64,000 nt of DNA from an uncultured Lachnospiraceae bacterium (GTDB taxonomy: Bacteria > Bacillota > Clostridia > Lachnospirales > Lachnospiraceae). A program made the position numbers and the translations under genes. Position 1 is the stretch's first letter; the number at the start of each line of letters is the position of its first letter. The DNA is taken from positions 124,001 to 188,000 of the forward strand of contig CANQCY010000001.1 of the NCBI GenBank assembly GCA_947591245.1, in the 5' to 3' direction. A model generated the notes under the pieces. That model saw only the letters and a program-made list of their open reading frames with translations. It ran no database searches and was not told where the DNA came from. Below, one piece after another: positions 38,972 to 47,982 of this stretch.

Positions 38972-39074
38972 AAGGCGGGGCAAACGCTTAATAAATTGTG
39001 ATATTCGCCGTTCGAAACACAATGGATGATTAAGCGGCTGCCCTTAAATTGCCCTTGAAAATGGAAATTTCTAC

Positions 39075-39103
39075 TTGCATTTCACATGTACATGTGATAA
39101 AAT
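39075..39103 (+). promoter_or_regulatory. rpsB promoter TTGCAT-N17-TAAAAT with 16-bp palindrome in the spacer
   Basis: -35 39075-39080, -10 39098-39103; TCACATGTACATGTGA at 39082-39097. Confidence 0.65.
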
Positions 39104-39214
39104 AAATCGGATTGAAAAAACACGGGGATTGATTTTTTCATGGTGCCCTTGTATTCAGGGGTTTAGAAAAAGAAATGATGTTCCCGGAAGAAAAACCATA
39201 TGGAGGTAAGAAAG

Positions 39215-39985
39215 ATGAGCGTTATTTCAATGAAACAGTTACTGGAGGCAGGAGTTCATTTCGGACATCAGACGAGAAGATGGAATCCTAAAATGGCTGA
39301 GTACATCTACACGGAGAGAAATGGCATTTATATCATTGACCTGCAGAAGTCTGTAGGAAAAGTAGACGAGGCGTACAATGCCGTCAAGGAAGTCGTTGCA
39401 GACGGCGGAAACATCTTGTTTGTCGGTACGAAGAAACAGGCGCAGGATTCCATTAAGAACGAGGCGGAGCGCTGCGGCATGTATTATGTCAACGAGAGAT
39501 GGCTCGGCGGCATGCTGACGAACTTCAAGACGATTCAGGATCGTATCAAAAGGCTGAAAGCGATCGAGAAGATGTCAGAAGACGGAACCTTTGACGTGCT
39601 TCCGAAAAAAGAAGTAATCAATATCAAAAAAGAATGGGCAAAGCTTGAGAGAAATCTCGGCGGCATAAAAGACATGCCGGACATTCCTGCTGCAATTTTT
39701 GTTGTAGACCCGAAAAAGGAGAGGATTTGTATTCAGGAAGCCCATATTCTCGGTATTCCGCTGATTGGCATTGTAGATACGAACTGTGATCCGGAAGAGC
39801 TTGATTATGTCATTCCGGGTAATGATGATGCGATTCGCGCGGTAAAGCTGATCGTATCTAAGATGGCAGACGCCGTCATTGAAGCAAAGCAGGGCGAAAC
39901 ATTTACAGATGCGCCGTCAGGCGACGCAGAGGAGGAAGAGGCGGCAGAAGAGACCGCTTTGGCAGAGGAAGAAACAGCGGAGTGA
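39215..39985 (+). CDS. rpsB: 30S ribosomal protein S2
   Basis: [45 protein letters not shown]. Confidence 0.99.
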   Translation: MSVISMKQLLEAGVHFGHQTRRWNPKMAEYIYTERNGIYIIDLQKSVGKVDEAYNAVKEVVADGGNILFVGTKKQAQDSIKNEAERCGMYYVNERWLGGMLTNFKTIQDRIKRLKAIEKMSEDGTFDVLPKKEVINIKKEWAKLERNLGGIKDMPDIPAAIFVVDPKKERICIQEAHILGIPLIGIVDTNCDPEELDYVIPGNDDAIRAVKLIVSKMADAVIEAKQGETFTDAPSGDAEEEEAAEETALAEEETAE

Positions 39986-40026
39986 GAACGTGAATAACTT
40001 GTTTAGATAGAAAGGAAGAAAAGAAA

Positions 40027-40956
40027 ATGGCTATTTCAGCATCTATGGTTAAGGAATTAAGGGAAATGACAGGCGCCGGTATGATGGATTGTAAGAAAGC
40101 CCTTACAAATACGGACGGCGATATGGATAAAGCAGTAGAATACCTGCGCGAAAACGGTCTGGCAAAAGCTGAGAAAAAGGCGGGCAGGATCGCGGCAGAG
40201 GGTATTGTAAAAACGAATATCAGCGCAGACGGCAAAAAGGCGGCGATCGTCGAGGTAAACAGCGAGACGGATTTTGTTGCCAAAAATGAAAAATTCCAGG
40301 ATTTTGTCGGTGCGGTTGCAGCGCAGGTAAATGATTCGGATGCCGCGGATATTGACGCTTTCCTGGGCGAAGCGTGGGCCGGAGACGCATCGAAGACAGT
40401 GAAAGAAGAACTGGCTTCCATGATTGCGACAATCGGTGAAAATATGAACATCCGCCGTTTCGAGAAAGTATCCTGCGATAACGGAATCGTGATCGACTAT
40501 ATCCATGCGGGAGGAAAGATCGGCGTTCTTGTCGCCGCTGAGACGGATAATACGGGGGATGACGTAAAGGAGTGCCTCAAAAATGTGGCAATGCAGGTAG
40601 CGGCGATGAACCCGAAATATCTTTCAGCCGGAGACGTTTCCGATGAGTATAAAGAGAAAGAAAAAGAAGTTCTTCTCGCTCAGGCGAAAAAAGATCCGAA
40701 AAATGAGGGCAAACCGGATGCAATTATCGAGAAGATGATTCTCGGAAGGCTGAATAAGGAGCTGAAAGAGGTTTGCCTGCTGGAACAGGCATATGTAAAG
40801 GCGGAAAACAAAGAAAACGTGTCGCAGTATGTGGACGCCGTGGCGAAAGCGGCGGGCTGCAGCATCAAAGTGAAAGGCTTTGTGCGCTTTGAAACCGGTG
40901 AAGGCCTTGAAAAGAAAAATGAAGATTTTGCGGCAGAAGTAGCGGCTCAGTTATAA
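40027..40956 (+). CDS. tsf: elongation factor Ts
   Basis: VKELREMTGAGMMDCKKALTNTDGDMDKAVEYLRENGLAKAEKKAGRIAAEG. Confidence 0.99.
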   Translation: MAISASMVKELREMTGAGMMDCKKALTNTDGDMDKAVEYLRENGLAKAEKKAGRIAAEGIVKTNISADGKKAAIVEVNSETDFVAKNEKFQDFVGAVAAQVNDSDAADIDAFLGEAWAGDASKTVKEELASMIATIGENMNIRRFEKVSCDNGIVIDYIHAGGKIGVLVAAETDNTGDDVKECLKNVAMQVAAMNPKYLSAGDVSDEYKEKEKEVLLAQAKKDPKNEGKPDAIIEKMILGRLNKELKEVCLLEQAYVKAENKENVSQYVDAVAKAAGCSIKVKGFVRFETGEGLEKKNEDFAAEVAAQL

Positions 40957-40977
40957 ATCTGGTTTGATGTGGACATT

Positions 40978-41033
40978 TGACTCCGGGCATCGGAAATTTC
41001 TCAAATTTTTGGCGTTCGGGGTCAGATTTTTTT
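40978..41033 (+). terminator. intrinsic terminator downstream of tsf
   Basis: TGACTCCGGGC / GTTCGGGGTCA stem (with G-U pairs) followed by gATTTTTTT. Confidence 0.75.
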
Positions 41034-41060
41034 AAAAGTGACGCCATATTAAATTTTTTG

Positions 41061-41089
41061 TTGGCAATTCGCATGAAATCGTGTATAAT
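41061..41089 (+). promoter_or_regulatory. sigma-A promoter TTGGCA-N17-TATAAT for the GGDEF gene
   Basis: TTGGCA 41061-41066; TATAAT 41084-41089. Confidence 0.75.
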
Positions 41090-41146
41090 AAATTGTATGT
41101 ATATTTTGGAGATTTTTAGCTAAAACATATATTGGGGATGAAAATT

Positions 41147-43072
41147 ATGTTTGAAAATGGCAGGAAAAACTTATGTGTGATTCTCTGTGATGTGGCGAAT
41201 CATTATCAGGAGCAAGTATGCAGAACAATTACTTCCTGTGCTCTGGCAAGAGGATATAATGTTTCTTATTTTTCCTTTTTTACATGTTATGGCGTGGATA
41301 CGGACAATGGCATCGGCGAGATGAATATTATTAACCTCGTCCCATACGAGCGGTTTGATGGTTTTGTGATCTGCCACGATACGTTTTTTAACAAGTTTGC
41401 TGTTGAAGAAATCTTTAAATATATTAAAGAGAGAACAAAAACGCCGGTAATTACGCTGCGCAGACAGTGGGAGGATTATCCTTGCGTACTGACTGACAAT
41501 TCCGGTTCCATACAGAAGGTTGTCCAGCATTTGGTCGATGTTCACGGATTCAAGCGCATTGCCTTTATGAGCGGGCCGGCGGAGCATCCGGATGCGCAGC
41601 AGCGTCTGAGGGATTATAAGGAAGGAATAGAGAGCCGGGGGATCGCATATGATGAGGGGCTGATCTTTTTCGGAGACTTTTGGAAAAAGAAGGCAAAAGC
41701 GGCGGTGCGCTATTTTTTGACGGAAATACCGGAAAAGCCGGAGGCGATCGTGTGCGCCAATGATTATATGGCGCTTTCCCTCTGCAATGAACTGATTAAT
41801 CAGGGAACGATGGTGCCGGATGACATTGTAGTCACCGGATTTGATAATATATGGGAAACGTCGACTTATATGCCGCCCGTGACAACGGTTGCGGTGCCGG
41901 TGGAAAAGATGAGCGAGATTGCCTTTGACACCTTGGAGAAAATGATTAACGGTGAAGAGGTTCCGAATATACAGACCGTTCCGACCGAGCCGGTGTACCG
42001 CAATTCCTGCGGGTGTGCGGACATGGATTTTAAAACGATGGTGAAACGCAGCGTCCGGCAGAGTAAAGAAAGCGAGAGCATTCAGGAGCTGATAAACAGC
42101 AATATGCATATGGTCGTGGCGATGGCGGGCGTGGATTATGCGGAAGAGCTGGTGGAACATGCCAGGATTGTCGGGGATAGGGAAAATTATATACGGAATC
42201 TGTTTATCTGCCTCGGCGAGGGAGAAGGGGATGTTTATCCGAAATACTGTTCCGAGGAACCGGGGTATCCGACGCGCTTCAAATCAGTCGGCAGCGTGAT
42301 TAACAGAGAGATTGTGCAGACAGAACCGTTTGATGCGGTAGACCTTCTTCCGAAAGAGGCCGTTGTGAGCGACCCGATGATTTACTTTTTCTTTCCGCTG
42401 CACAATCTGCGGCGCACATACGGATATGTCGCCATCAATTATATGGATGTACATAGCTGTGAAAAAACGTTTCATAGCTGGATTGCGATTTTGGGAAATG
42501 CAATTGAAGGAATCCGGCTGCGGCATAAAAGCAACAGCCTTCTTAATGAGCTCAACAATTTATATGTGCACGACGCGCTGACCGGCCTTATGAACCGAAG
42601 GGGCTTTGAATACAGCGCCACGGAGCTGTATGAGAAAAGCCTGCGCGAGGGGAAGACAATGGTCATCATTTCCATCGATATGGATAATCTGAAGATTGTC
42701 AATGACCAATACGGGCATGCGCAGGGAGATGTGGCTCTTCAGGAGATCGCGGAGGCAATGGAGCGGTCTGCCGGAGAGGGCGATGTTTGTTCGCGGAGCG
42801 GTGGAGATGAGTTCGCCGTTTTCGGCATCGGATATGACAAAGCGAAGGTGAAAAGGTTTTTGGAAAAATTCCAGCAGCACCTGAATGATTTTAATGAGAA
42901 AAGCGGCCTGCCGTATCTCGTGATGGCGAGCTATGGGTATTATATTATTCCTGAGGACCATTCTGTTTCATTGGAGACTGCGCTGGTACAAAGCGACCGG
43001 TATCTGTATGATATAAAGCGGGAAAGGAAAGCAAAGAAACTTGATGACGTGGTGAGGAAGCAAAGGCAATAG
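41147..43072 (+). CDS. LacI/periplasmic-binding-type sensor fused to GGDEF diguanylate cyclase, cytoplasmic
   Basis: N-terminal LacI-like ligand fold without HTH (ALARGYNVSYFS, DGFVICHD, AIVCANDYMALSLCNELINQGTMVPDDIVVTGFDN); C-terminal HDALTGLMNRRGFE...SRSGGDEFAVFG. Confidence 0.92.
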   Translation: MFENGRKNLCVILCDVANHYQEQVCRTITSCALARGYNVSYFSFFTCYGVDTDNGIGEMNIINLVPYERFDGFVICHDTFFNKFAVEEIFKYIKERTKTPVITLRRQWEDYPCVLTDNSGSIQKVVQHLVDVHGFKRIAFMSGPAEHPDAQQRLRDYKEGIESRGIAYDEGLIFFGDFWKKKAKAAVRYFLTEIPEKPEAIVCANDYMALSLCNELINQGTMVPDDIVVTGFDNIWETSTYMPPVTTVAVPVEKMSEIAFDTLEKMINGEEVPNIQTVPTEPVYRNSCGCADMDFKTMVKRSVRQSKESESIQELINSNMHMVVAMAGVDYAEELVEHARIVGDRENYIRNLFICLGEGEGDVYPKYCSEEPGYPTRFKSVGSVINREIVQTEPFDAVDLLPKEAVVSDPMIYFFFPLHNLRRTYGYVAINYMDVHSCEKTFHSWIAILGNAIEGIRLRHKSNSLLNELNNLYVHDALTGLMNRRGFEYSATELYEKSLREGKTMVIISIDMDNLKIVNDQYGHAQGDVALQEIAEAMERSAGEGDVCSRSGGDEFAVFGIGYDKAKVKRFLEKFQQHLNDFNEKSGLPYLVMASYGYYIIPEDHSVSLETALVQSDRYLYDIKRERKAKKLDDVVRKQRQ

Positions 43073-43097
43073 ATTAAAAGGCAAGGAGGAAATTCCA

Positions 43098-43994
43098 TTG
43101 GCAAAGGACACTGGGGGAACTCTGGATTATCGGCAAAAGCGAAGAAAGAGAATTAAGACGGCCATTATAGTATTGGCCGTGACTTTACTCGTACTGCCCC
43201 TGGTACTGTCCGCGTTCCTTCTGTTCCGGGTCAGCCGCCTGGAGAACCGTCTTGACGAGCTGGTTTCTCAGAGCGGATTGCAAACGCAGAAAAGCGTGGA
43301 AACACCGGATGTGGTAAAAGCGGAGGCAAAACCGGAGACGGCGAGCGGTGCGGCCGCCGCAGCAGAGGAGGCTCCGAAAGCGAAGCGGGTGTATCTGACA
43401 TTTGACGACGGACCGAGCAGGGAAACAGAAAAGATTTTAGATATATTAAAGGAAAAGGATGTCAAAGCGACGTTTTTTGTGATCGGAAGGGAAGATGAAT
43501 TTTCTAAAACGATTTATAAGAGGATTGCAGAAGAGGGGCATACGCTTGGCATGCACTCTTATTCGCACATTAACACGGAGATATATGCATCGATGGATGC
43601 ATTTCAAAAGGATTTTAATAAACTATACAAACTGCTGCTCGGGACGACCGGCGTACAGCCGGAATATTACCGTTTTCCGGGGGGGAGCAAAAACACTGTG
43701 AACCAGATTTCGATTGATCAGTATAAGGCTTTTCTGGCAGACCAGGGGGTTTCTTATCAGGACTGGAATGTGATTGCGGCCAACAGCACGACGGATGATG
43801 TTTCTCGGAAACAGATGGTTCAGTCTGTTTTGGACGGAGTATCGCAGTATGAAACGTCGATCGTGCTTTTATATGATTCTGCAGACAAGAAAATGACGGC
43901 AAAATCCATAGGGACGATTATTGACCGCCTCAGAGCGGGCGGGTATGAAATCTTGCCGATTGATGAGGACACAACGCCTGTGCAGCATTCGTAA
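43098..43994 (+). CDS. membrane-anchored polysaccharide deacetylase (NodB domain; TTG start)
   Basis: N-terminal TM; KRVYLTFDDGPSRETEKILDILKEKDVKATFFVIG; GMHSYSH; YRFPGGS. Confidence 0.93.
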   Translation: MAKDTGGTLDYRQKRRKRIKTAIIVLAVTLLVLPLVLSAFLLFRVSRLENRLDELVSQSGLQTQKSVETPDVVKAEAKPETASGAAAAAEEAPKAKRVYLTFDDGPSRETEKILDILKEKDVKATFFVIGREDEFSKTIYKRIAEEGHTLGMHSYSHINTEIYASMDAFQKDFNKLYKLLLGTTGVQPEYYRFPGGSKNTVNQISIDQYKAFLADQGVSYQDWNVIAANSTTDDVSRKQMVQSVLDGVSQYETSIVLLYDSADKKMTAKSIGTIIDRLRAGGYEILPIDEDTTPVQHS

Positions 43995-44086
43995 GGATGT
44001 CGGGGAACAGTTTCCCGGGCAGGGTTGATATAAATAAGTACCGGATACTGCGTGCGGGGTTCCGGCGATGTTTAGGAGGAAGAGAA

Positions 44087-45097
44087 ATGAGCTTTTTTAA
44101 AGAACTAAAAGAAGATATTGTTCAGTCGGTGAACGAGCTGAGCGATTCCCTTGACGAATCCATTGCTGACGATGAAATAAAGGATGAAAAAAGTAGCGGC
44201 GGAGAACTGGAAAAGGAGATCCAGCGGGAGATTCAGCAGGAAATCAATTCAATACTGGATGGCGATGAGCTGTCGGGCGATACGCCGGATAAAGAATCTG
44301 ATGCAGAGAATCCGCCGGATCAAGATTTAGAGGGGCCGCAGGCTGATTCGGAAGAAACGGCGTCCGAAACACTGGAATTGCAAGAAGCTGAGGACGAGCG
44401 GCAGAAGGAAGAAGAGATGTCAGATCTTGAAAAAATGGCTGCAGAGCAAATGGGATTTGGAGATGCCGGCTTCGAGGATGGCGGCAGCCTCAGAGAGGCG
44501 ATTGAATCCATGAGAAAAGAATTTGAGGAAGAGGCTCAGAAAGAAGAAAACGAGGAGGTTGCTGAAATGAAGGATAATGGCATGGATAATGTTGAGGAAG
44601 AGCAGGGCGTAGACAGCAGGGACGACATGAATGATGGAGGCAATACGCATAACAGTGATGAGACGACTGTGATTACAAAGGGAACAACGATCAACGGCGG
44701 TATCCGGTCCGACACATCGCTTGTCGTAAAAGGCGTGATTGAAGGCGATGTAGAGTGCCAGGGCAAGCTGACGATTACAGGCCGCGTGGCAGGAAACAGC
44801 GTGGCGTCAGAAATTTATGTCAACACGCCGCGGCTGACGGGAAATCTTGTTAGTAAGGGCAGCGTGAAAGTGGATGTGGGAACGGTTGTGATCGGCAATA
44901 TATCCAGCGCGTCCGTAGTCGTAGCCGGCGCCGTAAAGGGTGATATCGATGTAAACGGTCCGATTATCGTGGATTCGACAGCAGTAGTACAAGGCAGCAT
45001 TGTAGGAAAATCCATTCAGATCAACAGCGGCGCTGTTGTGGATGGCATGTGTTCGCTTAAGTATGCTGATGTGGATTTGGATTCATTTTTTGAATAA
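44087..45097 (+). CDS. bactofilin with long acidic N-terminal extension
   Basis: about 200 aa Glu/Asp-rich region, then VITKGTTINGGIRSDTSLVVKGVIEGDVECQGKLTITGRVAGNSVASEIYV repeats. Confidence 0.9.
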   Translation: MSFFKELKEDIVQSVNELSDSLDESIADDEIKDEKSSGGELEKEIQREIQQEINSILDGDELSGDTPDKESDAENPPDQDLEGPQADSEETASETLELQEAEDERQKEEEMSDLEKMAAEQMGFGDAGFEDGGSLREAIESMRKEFEEEAQKEENEEVAEMKDNGMDNVEEEQGVDSRDDMNDGGNTHNSDETTVITKGTTINGGIRSDTSLVVKGVIEGDVECQGKLTITGRVAGNSVASEIYVNTPRLTGNLVSKGSVKVDVGTVVIGNISSASVVVAGAVKGDIDVNGPIIVDSTAVVQGSIVGKSIQINSGAVVDGMCSLKYADVDLDSFFE

Positions 45098-45112
45098 GGC
45101 GTGGTAAGGAAT

Positions 45113-45817
45113 ATGAAATATAAAAGAATTTTATTAAAATTAAGCGGCGAGGCGCTTTCGGGCGACAAGGGCGCGGGTTTTGACGAGGCGACCTGCATCC
45201 GGGTGGCAGGACAGATTAAGACGCTGGCGGACGGCGGCTGCCAGGTGGCGGTCGTCATAGGCGGCGGCAATTTCTGGAGAGGCAGAACGAGCGGCATAAT
45301 CCAGAGGAATCAGGCGGATCAGATCGGAATGCTGGCTACAGTGATGAATTGTATTTATATGTCGGAAATGTGCAGGCATGAAGGGTTGATGACACAGGTG
45401 CTTACACCGTTTGAATGCGGCTCTTTCACAAAACTTTTCAGCCGTGACAGGGTAGAGAAATATCTTTCAAAAAATATGGTCGTATTTCTCGCCGGCGGAA
45501 CGGGCCATCCGTATTTTTCTACGGATACGGCGACGGCGCTCCGGGCGGTGGAGATTCAGGCGGATGCCATTTTAGCCGCCAGATCAGTGGATGGCGTCTA
45601 TGACTCGGATCCGAAATCAAATCCGAATGCAAAGAAATACGATACGATTCCGATTTCAAAAATCATAGACGAAAAGCTGGGCGTTGTCGACCTGACAGCG
45701 GCGGTCATTTGTTACGAAAATAAGATGCCGCTGTGCGTGTTTGGCCTGAACGAAGAAAACAGTATTGTGAACTGCGTAAATGGCAGCTGTTCAGGGACAG
45801 TCGTTACAGCGGATTGA
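45113..45817 (+). CDS. pyrH: uridylate kinase
   Basis: KYKRILLKLSGEALSGDKGAGFD; VVIGGGNFWRGRT; DQIGMLATVMNCIYM. Confidence 0.98.
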   Translation: MKYKRILLKLSGEALSGDKGAGFDEATCIRVAGQIKTLADGGCQVAVVIGGGNFWRGRTSGIIQRNQADQIGMLATVMNCIYMSEMCRHEGLMTQVLTPFECGSFTKLFSRDRVEKYLSKNMVVFLAGGTGHPYFSTDTATALRAVEIQADAILAARSVDGVYDSDPKSNPNAKKYDTIPISKIIDEKLGVVDLTAAVICYENKMPLCVFGLNEENSIVNCVNGSCSGTVVTAD

Positions 45818-45842
45818 GGCAAGCGCAGGAATGGAGGATAAT

Positions 45843-46397
45843 ATGGAATTTAGTACAGATGCATATAAGGAGAAAATGGAAAAGTCGTTATCCAATCTTC
45901 AGGATGAATATATTTCGATTCGTGCCGGACGGGCGAATCCGCACATTCTTGATAAAATCCAAGTGGATTATTATGGAACGCCGTCTTCTCTTCAGACGGT
46001 GGCGAATATTTCCGTGCCGGAGGCGAGAATGATCTTGATTCAGCCGTGGGAGGCGAGCCTGATCAAGGAGATTGAAAAGGCGATTCTTTCTTCCGATTTG
46101 GGACTCACGCCGGCAAATGATGGGAAAGCGATCCGTCTTTCTTTTCCGGAATTAACGGAGGAGCGCCGCAAAGAGCTGGTTAAGGACGTGAAGAAAAAAG
46201 GCGAGGGCGCAAAAGTCGCAGTCCGCAACATACGCCGCGATGCAAATGATGCAATTAAGAAGCAGAATAAGGCAAATGAAATTTCCGAGGATGAGCAAAA
46301 ACAGCTGGAAGATCAGATTCAGAAACTGACGGATCAGTTTATCTCAAAGATCGACGAGGCAATCGAAGCAAAATCAAAGGAAATTATGACTGTTTAA
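45843..46397 (+). CDS. frr: ribosome recycling factor
   Basis: YISIRAGRANPHILDKIQVDYYGTPSSLQTVANISVPEARMILIQPW. Confidence 0.98.
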   Translation: MEFSTDAYKEKMEKSLSNLQDEYISIRAGRANPHILDKIQVDYYGTPSSLQTVANISVPEARMILIQPWEASLIKEIEKAILSSDLGLTPANDGKAIRLSFPELTEERRKELVKDVKKKGEGAKVAVRNIRRDANDAIKKQNKANEISEDEQKQLEDQIQKLTDQFISKIDEAIEAKSKEIMTV

Positions 46398-46430
46398 TGG
46401 CATATGGCGTGCACAGAAAAGAGAGAAAAA

Positions 46431-47144
46431 ATGAGCGATAAGGAATTTTCTGTTCCACAGCATGTGGCGATTATCCTTGACGGAAACGGCAGATGGGCGA
46501 AAAAGCGATTTTTGCCGCGGAAGGCAGGGCATGCGGCGGGCAGCAAGGCTGTGGAGCAGATTTGCGAGGATGCGTGGGATTTGGGTATTCATTATTTGAC
46601 TGTATACGCATTTTCAACAGAAAACTGGAAGCGTCCCAAGGATGAGGTGGATGCTCTGATGAAGCTTCTCAGGCAGTATTTGAAAGATTGTATTAAGAGA
46701 AGTACGAAAAACAATATGTGCGTGAAGGTTCTCGGGGATATTACGCCGTTAGACGGCGATTTAAAAGAAAGGATCCGGGAACTGGAGGAAGTTTCTAAGA
46801 ATAATACAGGCCTGCATTTTCAGGTGGCGCTTAATTACGGCAGCCGTGATGAGATGATTCGCGCAATGAAATGCATGGCGGCTGATCTTGTATCAGGAAA
46901 AAAGACGCCGGATGATATTTCGGAACAAATGTTTCAGGGATACCTGGACACCCGCGGCATTCCTGACCCGGATCTTTTGATCCGCACGAGCGGGGAAGAG
47001 AGGCTGTCAAATTTTCTTTTGTGGCAGCTGGCATATACCGAATTTTATTTTACGGATGTACTGTGGCCGGACTTCAATAAAAAGGAATTGCAGAAGGCGA
47101 TTGCGTATTATAACAATCGCGACAGAAGATTCGGGGGGGTCTGA
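46431..47144 (+). CDS. uppS: undecaprenyl diphosphate synthase
   Basis: HVAIILDGNGRWAKKRFLPRKAGHAAG; LTVYAFSTENWKRP; DPDLLIRTSGEERLSNFLLWQLAYTEFYF. Confidence 0.98.
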   Translation: MSDKEFSVPQHVAIILDGNGRWAKKRFLPRKAGHAAGSKAVEQICEDAWDLGIHYLTVYAFSTENWKRPKDEVDALMKLLRQYLKDCIKRSTKNNMCVKVLGDITPLDGDLKERIRELEEVSKNNTGLHFQVALNYGSRDEMIRAMKCMAADLVSGKKTPDDISEQMFQGYLDTRGIPDPDLLIRTSGEERLSNFLLWQLAYTEFYFTDVLWPDFNKKELQKAIAYYNNRDRRFGGV

Positions 47145-47156
47145 AAGGAGTCTTTT

Positions 47157-47963
47157 ATGTTTGTCAAACGCTTGATAAGTGCAGTGGTTTTGCTTGCTAT
47201 TATGGGGATCGCTTTGATAACGGGCAAAACTTTTTTATTGCTGCTGGGTATGCTCGTTTCCCTTGTCGGGGTGTTCGAACTCTTGCGGGCGGGCCATATG
47301 CAAAAATGCGTGCCGGGATGTATTGGTTATATCTCGGTTATTGGTTTTTATCTGATGCTGTATTTTCGGTGTGACAGCCTGTATGAGCTCTGGGCGGCGG
47401 CGACGCTTATAGTTATGCTGGTTGCATATGTGGCTGCGTATCCGAAATATCATGTGAAGGATATCGCGACCTGCTTTCTGTTCGTTTTTTATGTTGGGGT
47501 TTTGATTTCCTATGTATATCGGACGCGGTGCATGGCGTATGGGCAATGGTTTGTATGGCTTATTATCATCAGCGCCTCCGGCTCGGATACATTTGCGTAT
47601 CTGACAGGGCGGCTGATCGGAAAACATCATTTTTCTGAATTGAGTCCGAAAAAGACGATTGAGGGCTGTATCGGCGGCGTGGCAGGAGCGGCGCTTTTGG
47701 CGGGCGCCTATTCAATGTTTCTGCCGGAGGGCGCGGCCAGTCTGTTTGATATGAACGCATCGCTTATTTTTGTGGGAACCGCCGTAGTCGGTTCGGTCAT
47801 TTCACAGTTTGGCGATCTGGCGGCGTCGGCGGTGAAGCGAAATCATGGTTTAAAAGATTTCGGCGACTTGATTCCGGGCCATGGCGGAGTTTTGGACCGG
47901 ATTGACAGCATTCTATTTGCCGCGCCGTTAGTATATTATATTTTATATGGGTTTATGCATTGA
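47157..47963 (+). CDS. cdsA: phosphatidate cytidylyltransferase
   Basis: multi-TM; SDTFAYLTGRLIGKHHFSELSPKKTIEGCIGGVAGA; SQFGDLAASAVKRNHGLKDFGDLIPGHGGVLDRIDS. Confidence 0.97.
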   Translation: MFVKRLISAVVLLAIMGIALITGKTFLLLLGMLVSLVGVFELLRAGHMQKCVPGCIGYISVIGFYLMLYFRCDSLYELWAAATLIVMLVAYVAAYPKYHVKDIATCFLFVFYVGVLISYVYRTRCMAYGQWFVWLIIISASGSDTFAYLTGRLIGKHHFSELSPKKTIEGCIGGVAGAALLAGAYSMFLPEGAASLFDMNASLIFVGTAVVGSVISQFGDLAASAVKRNHGLKDFGDLIPGHGGVLDRIDSILFAAPLVYYILYGFMH

Positions 47964-47982
47964 TAAAAACGCGGGAGGACAG

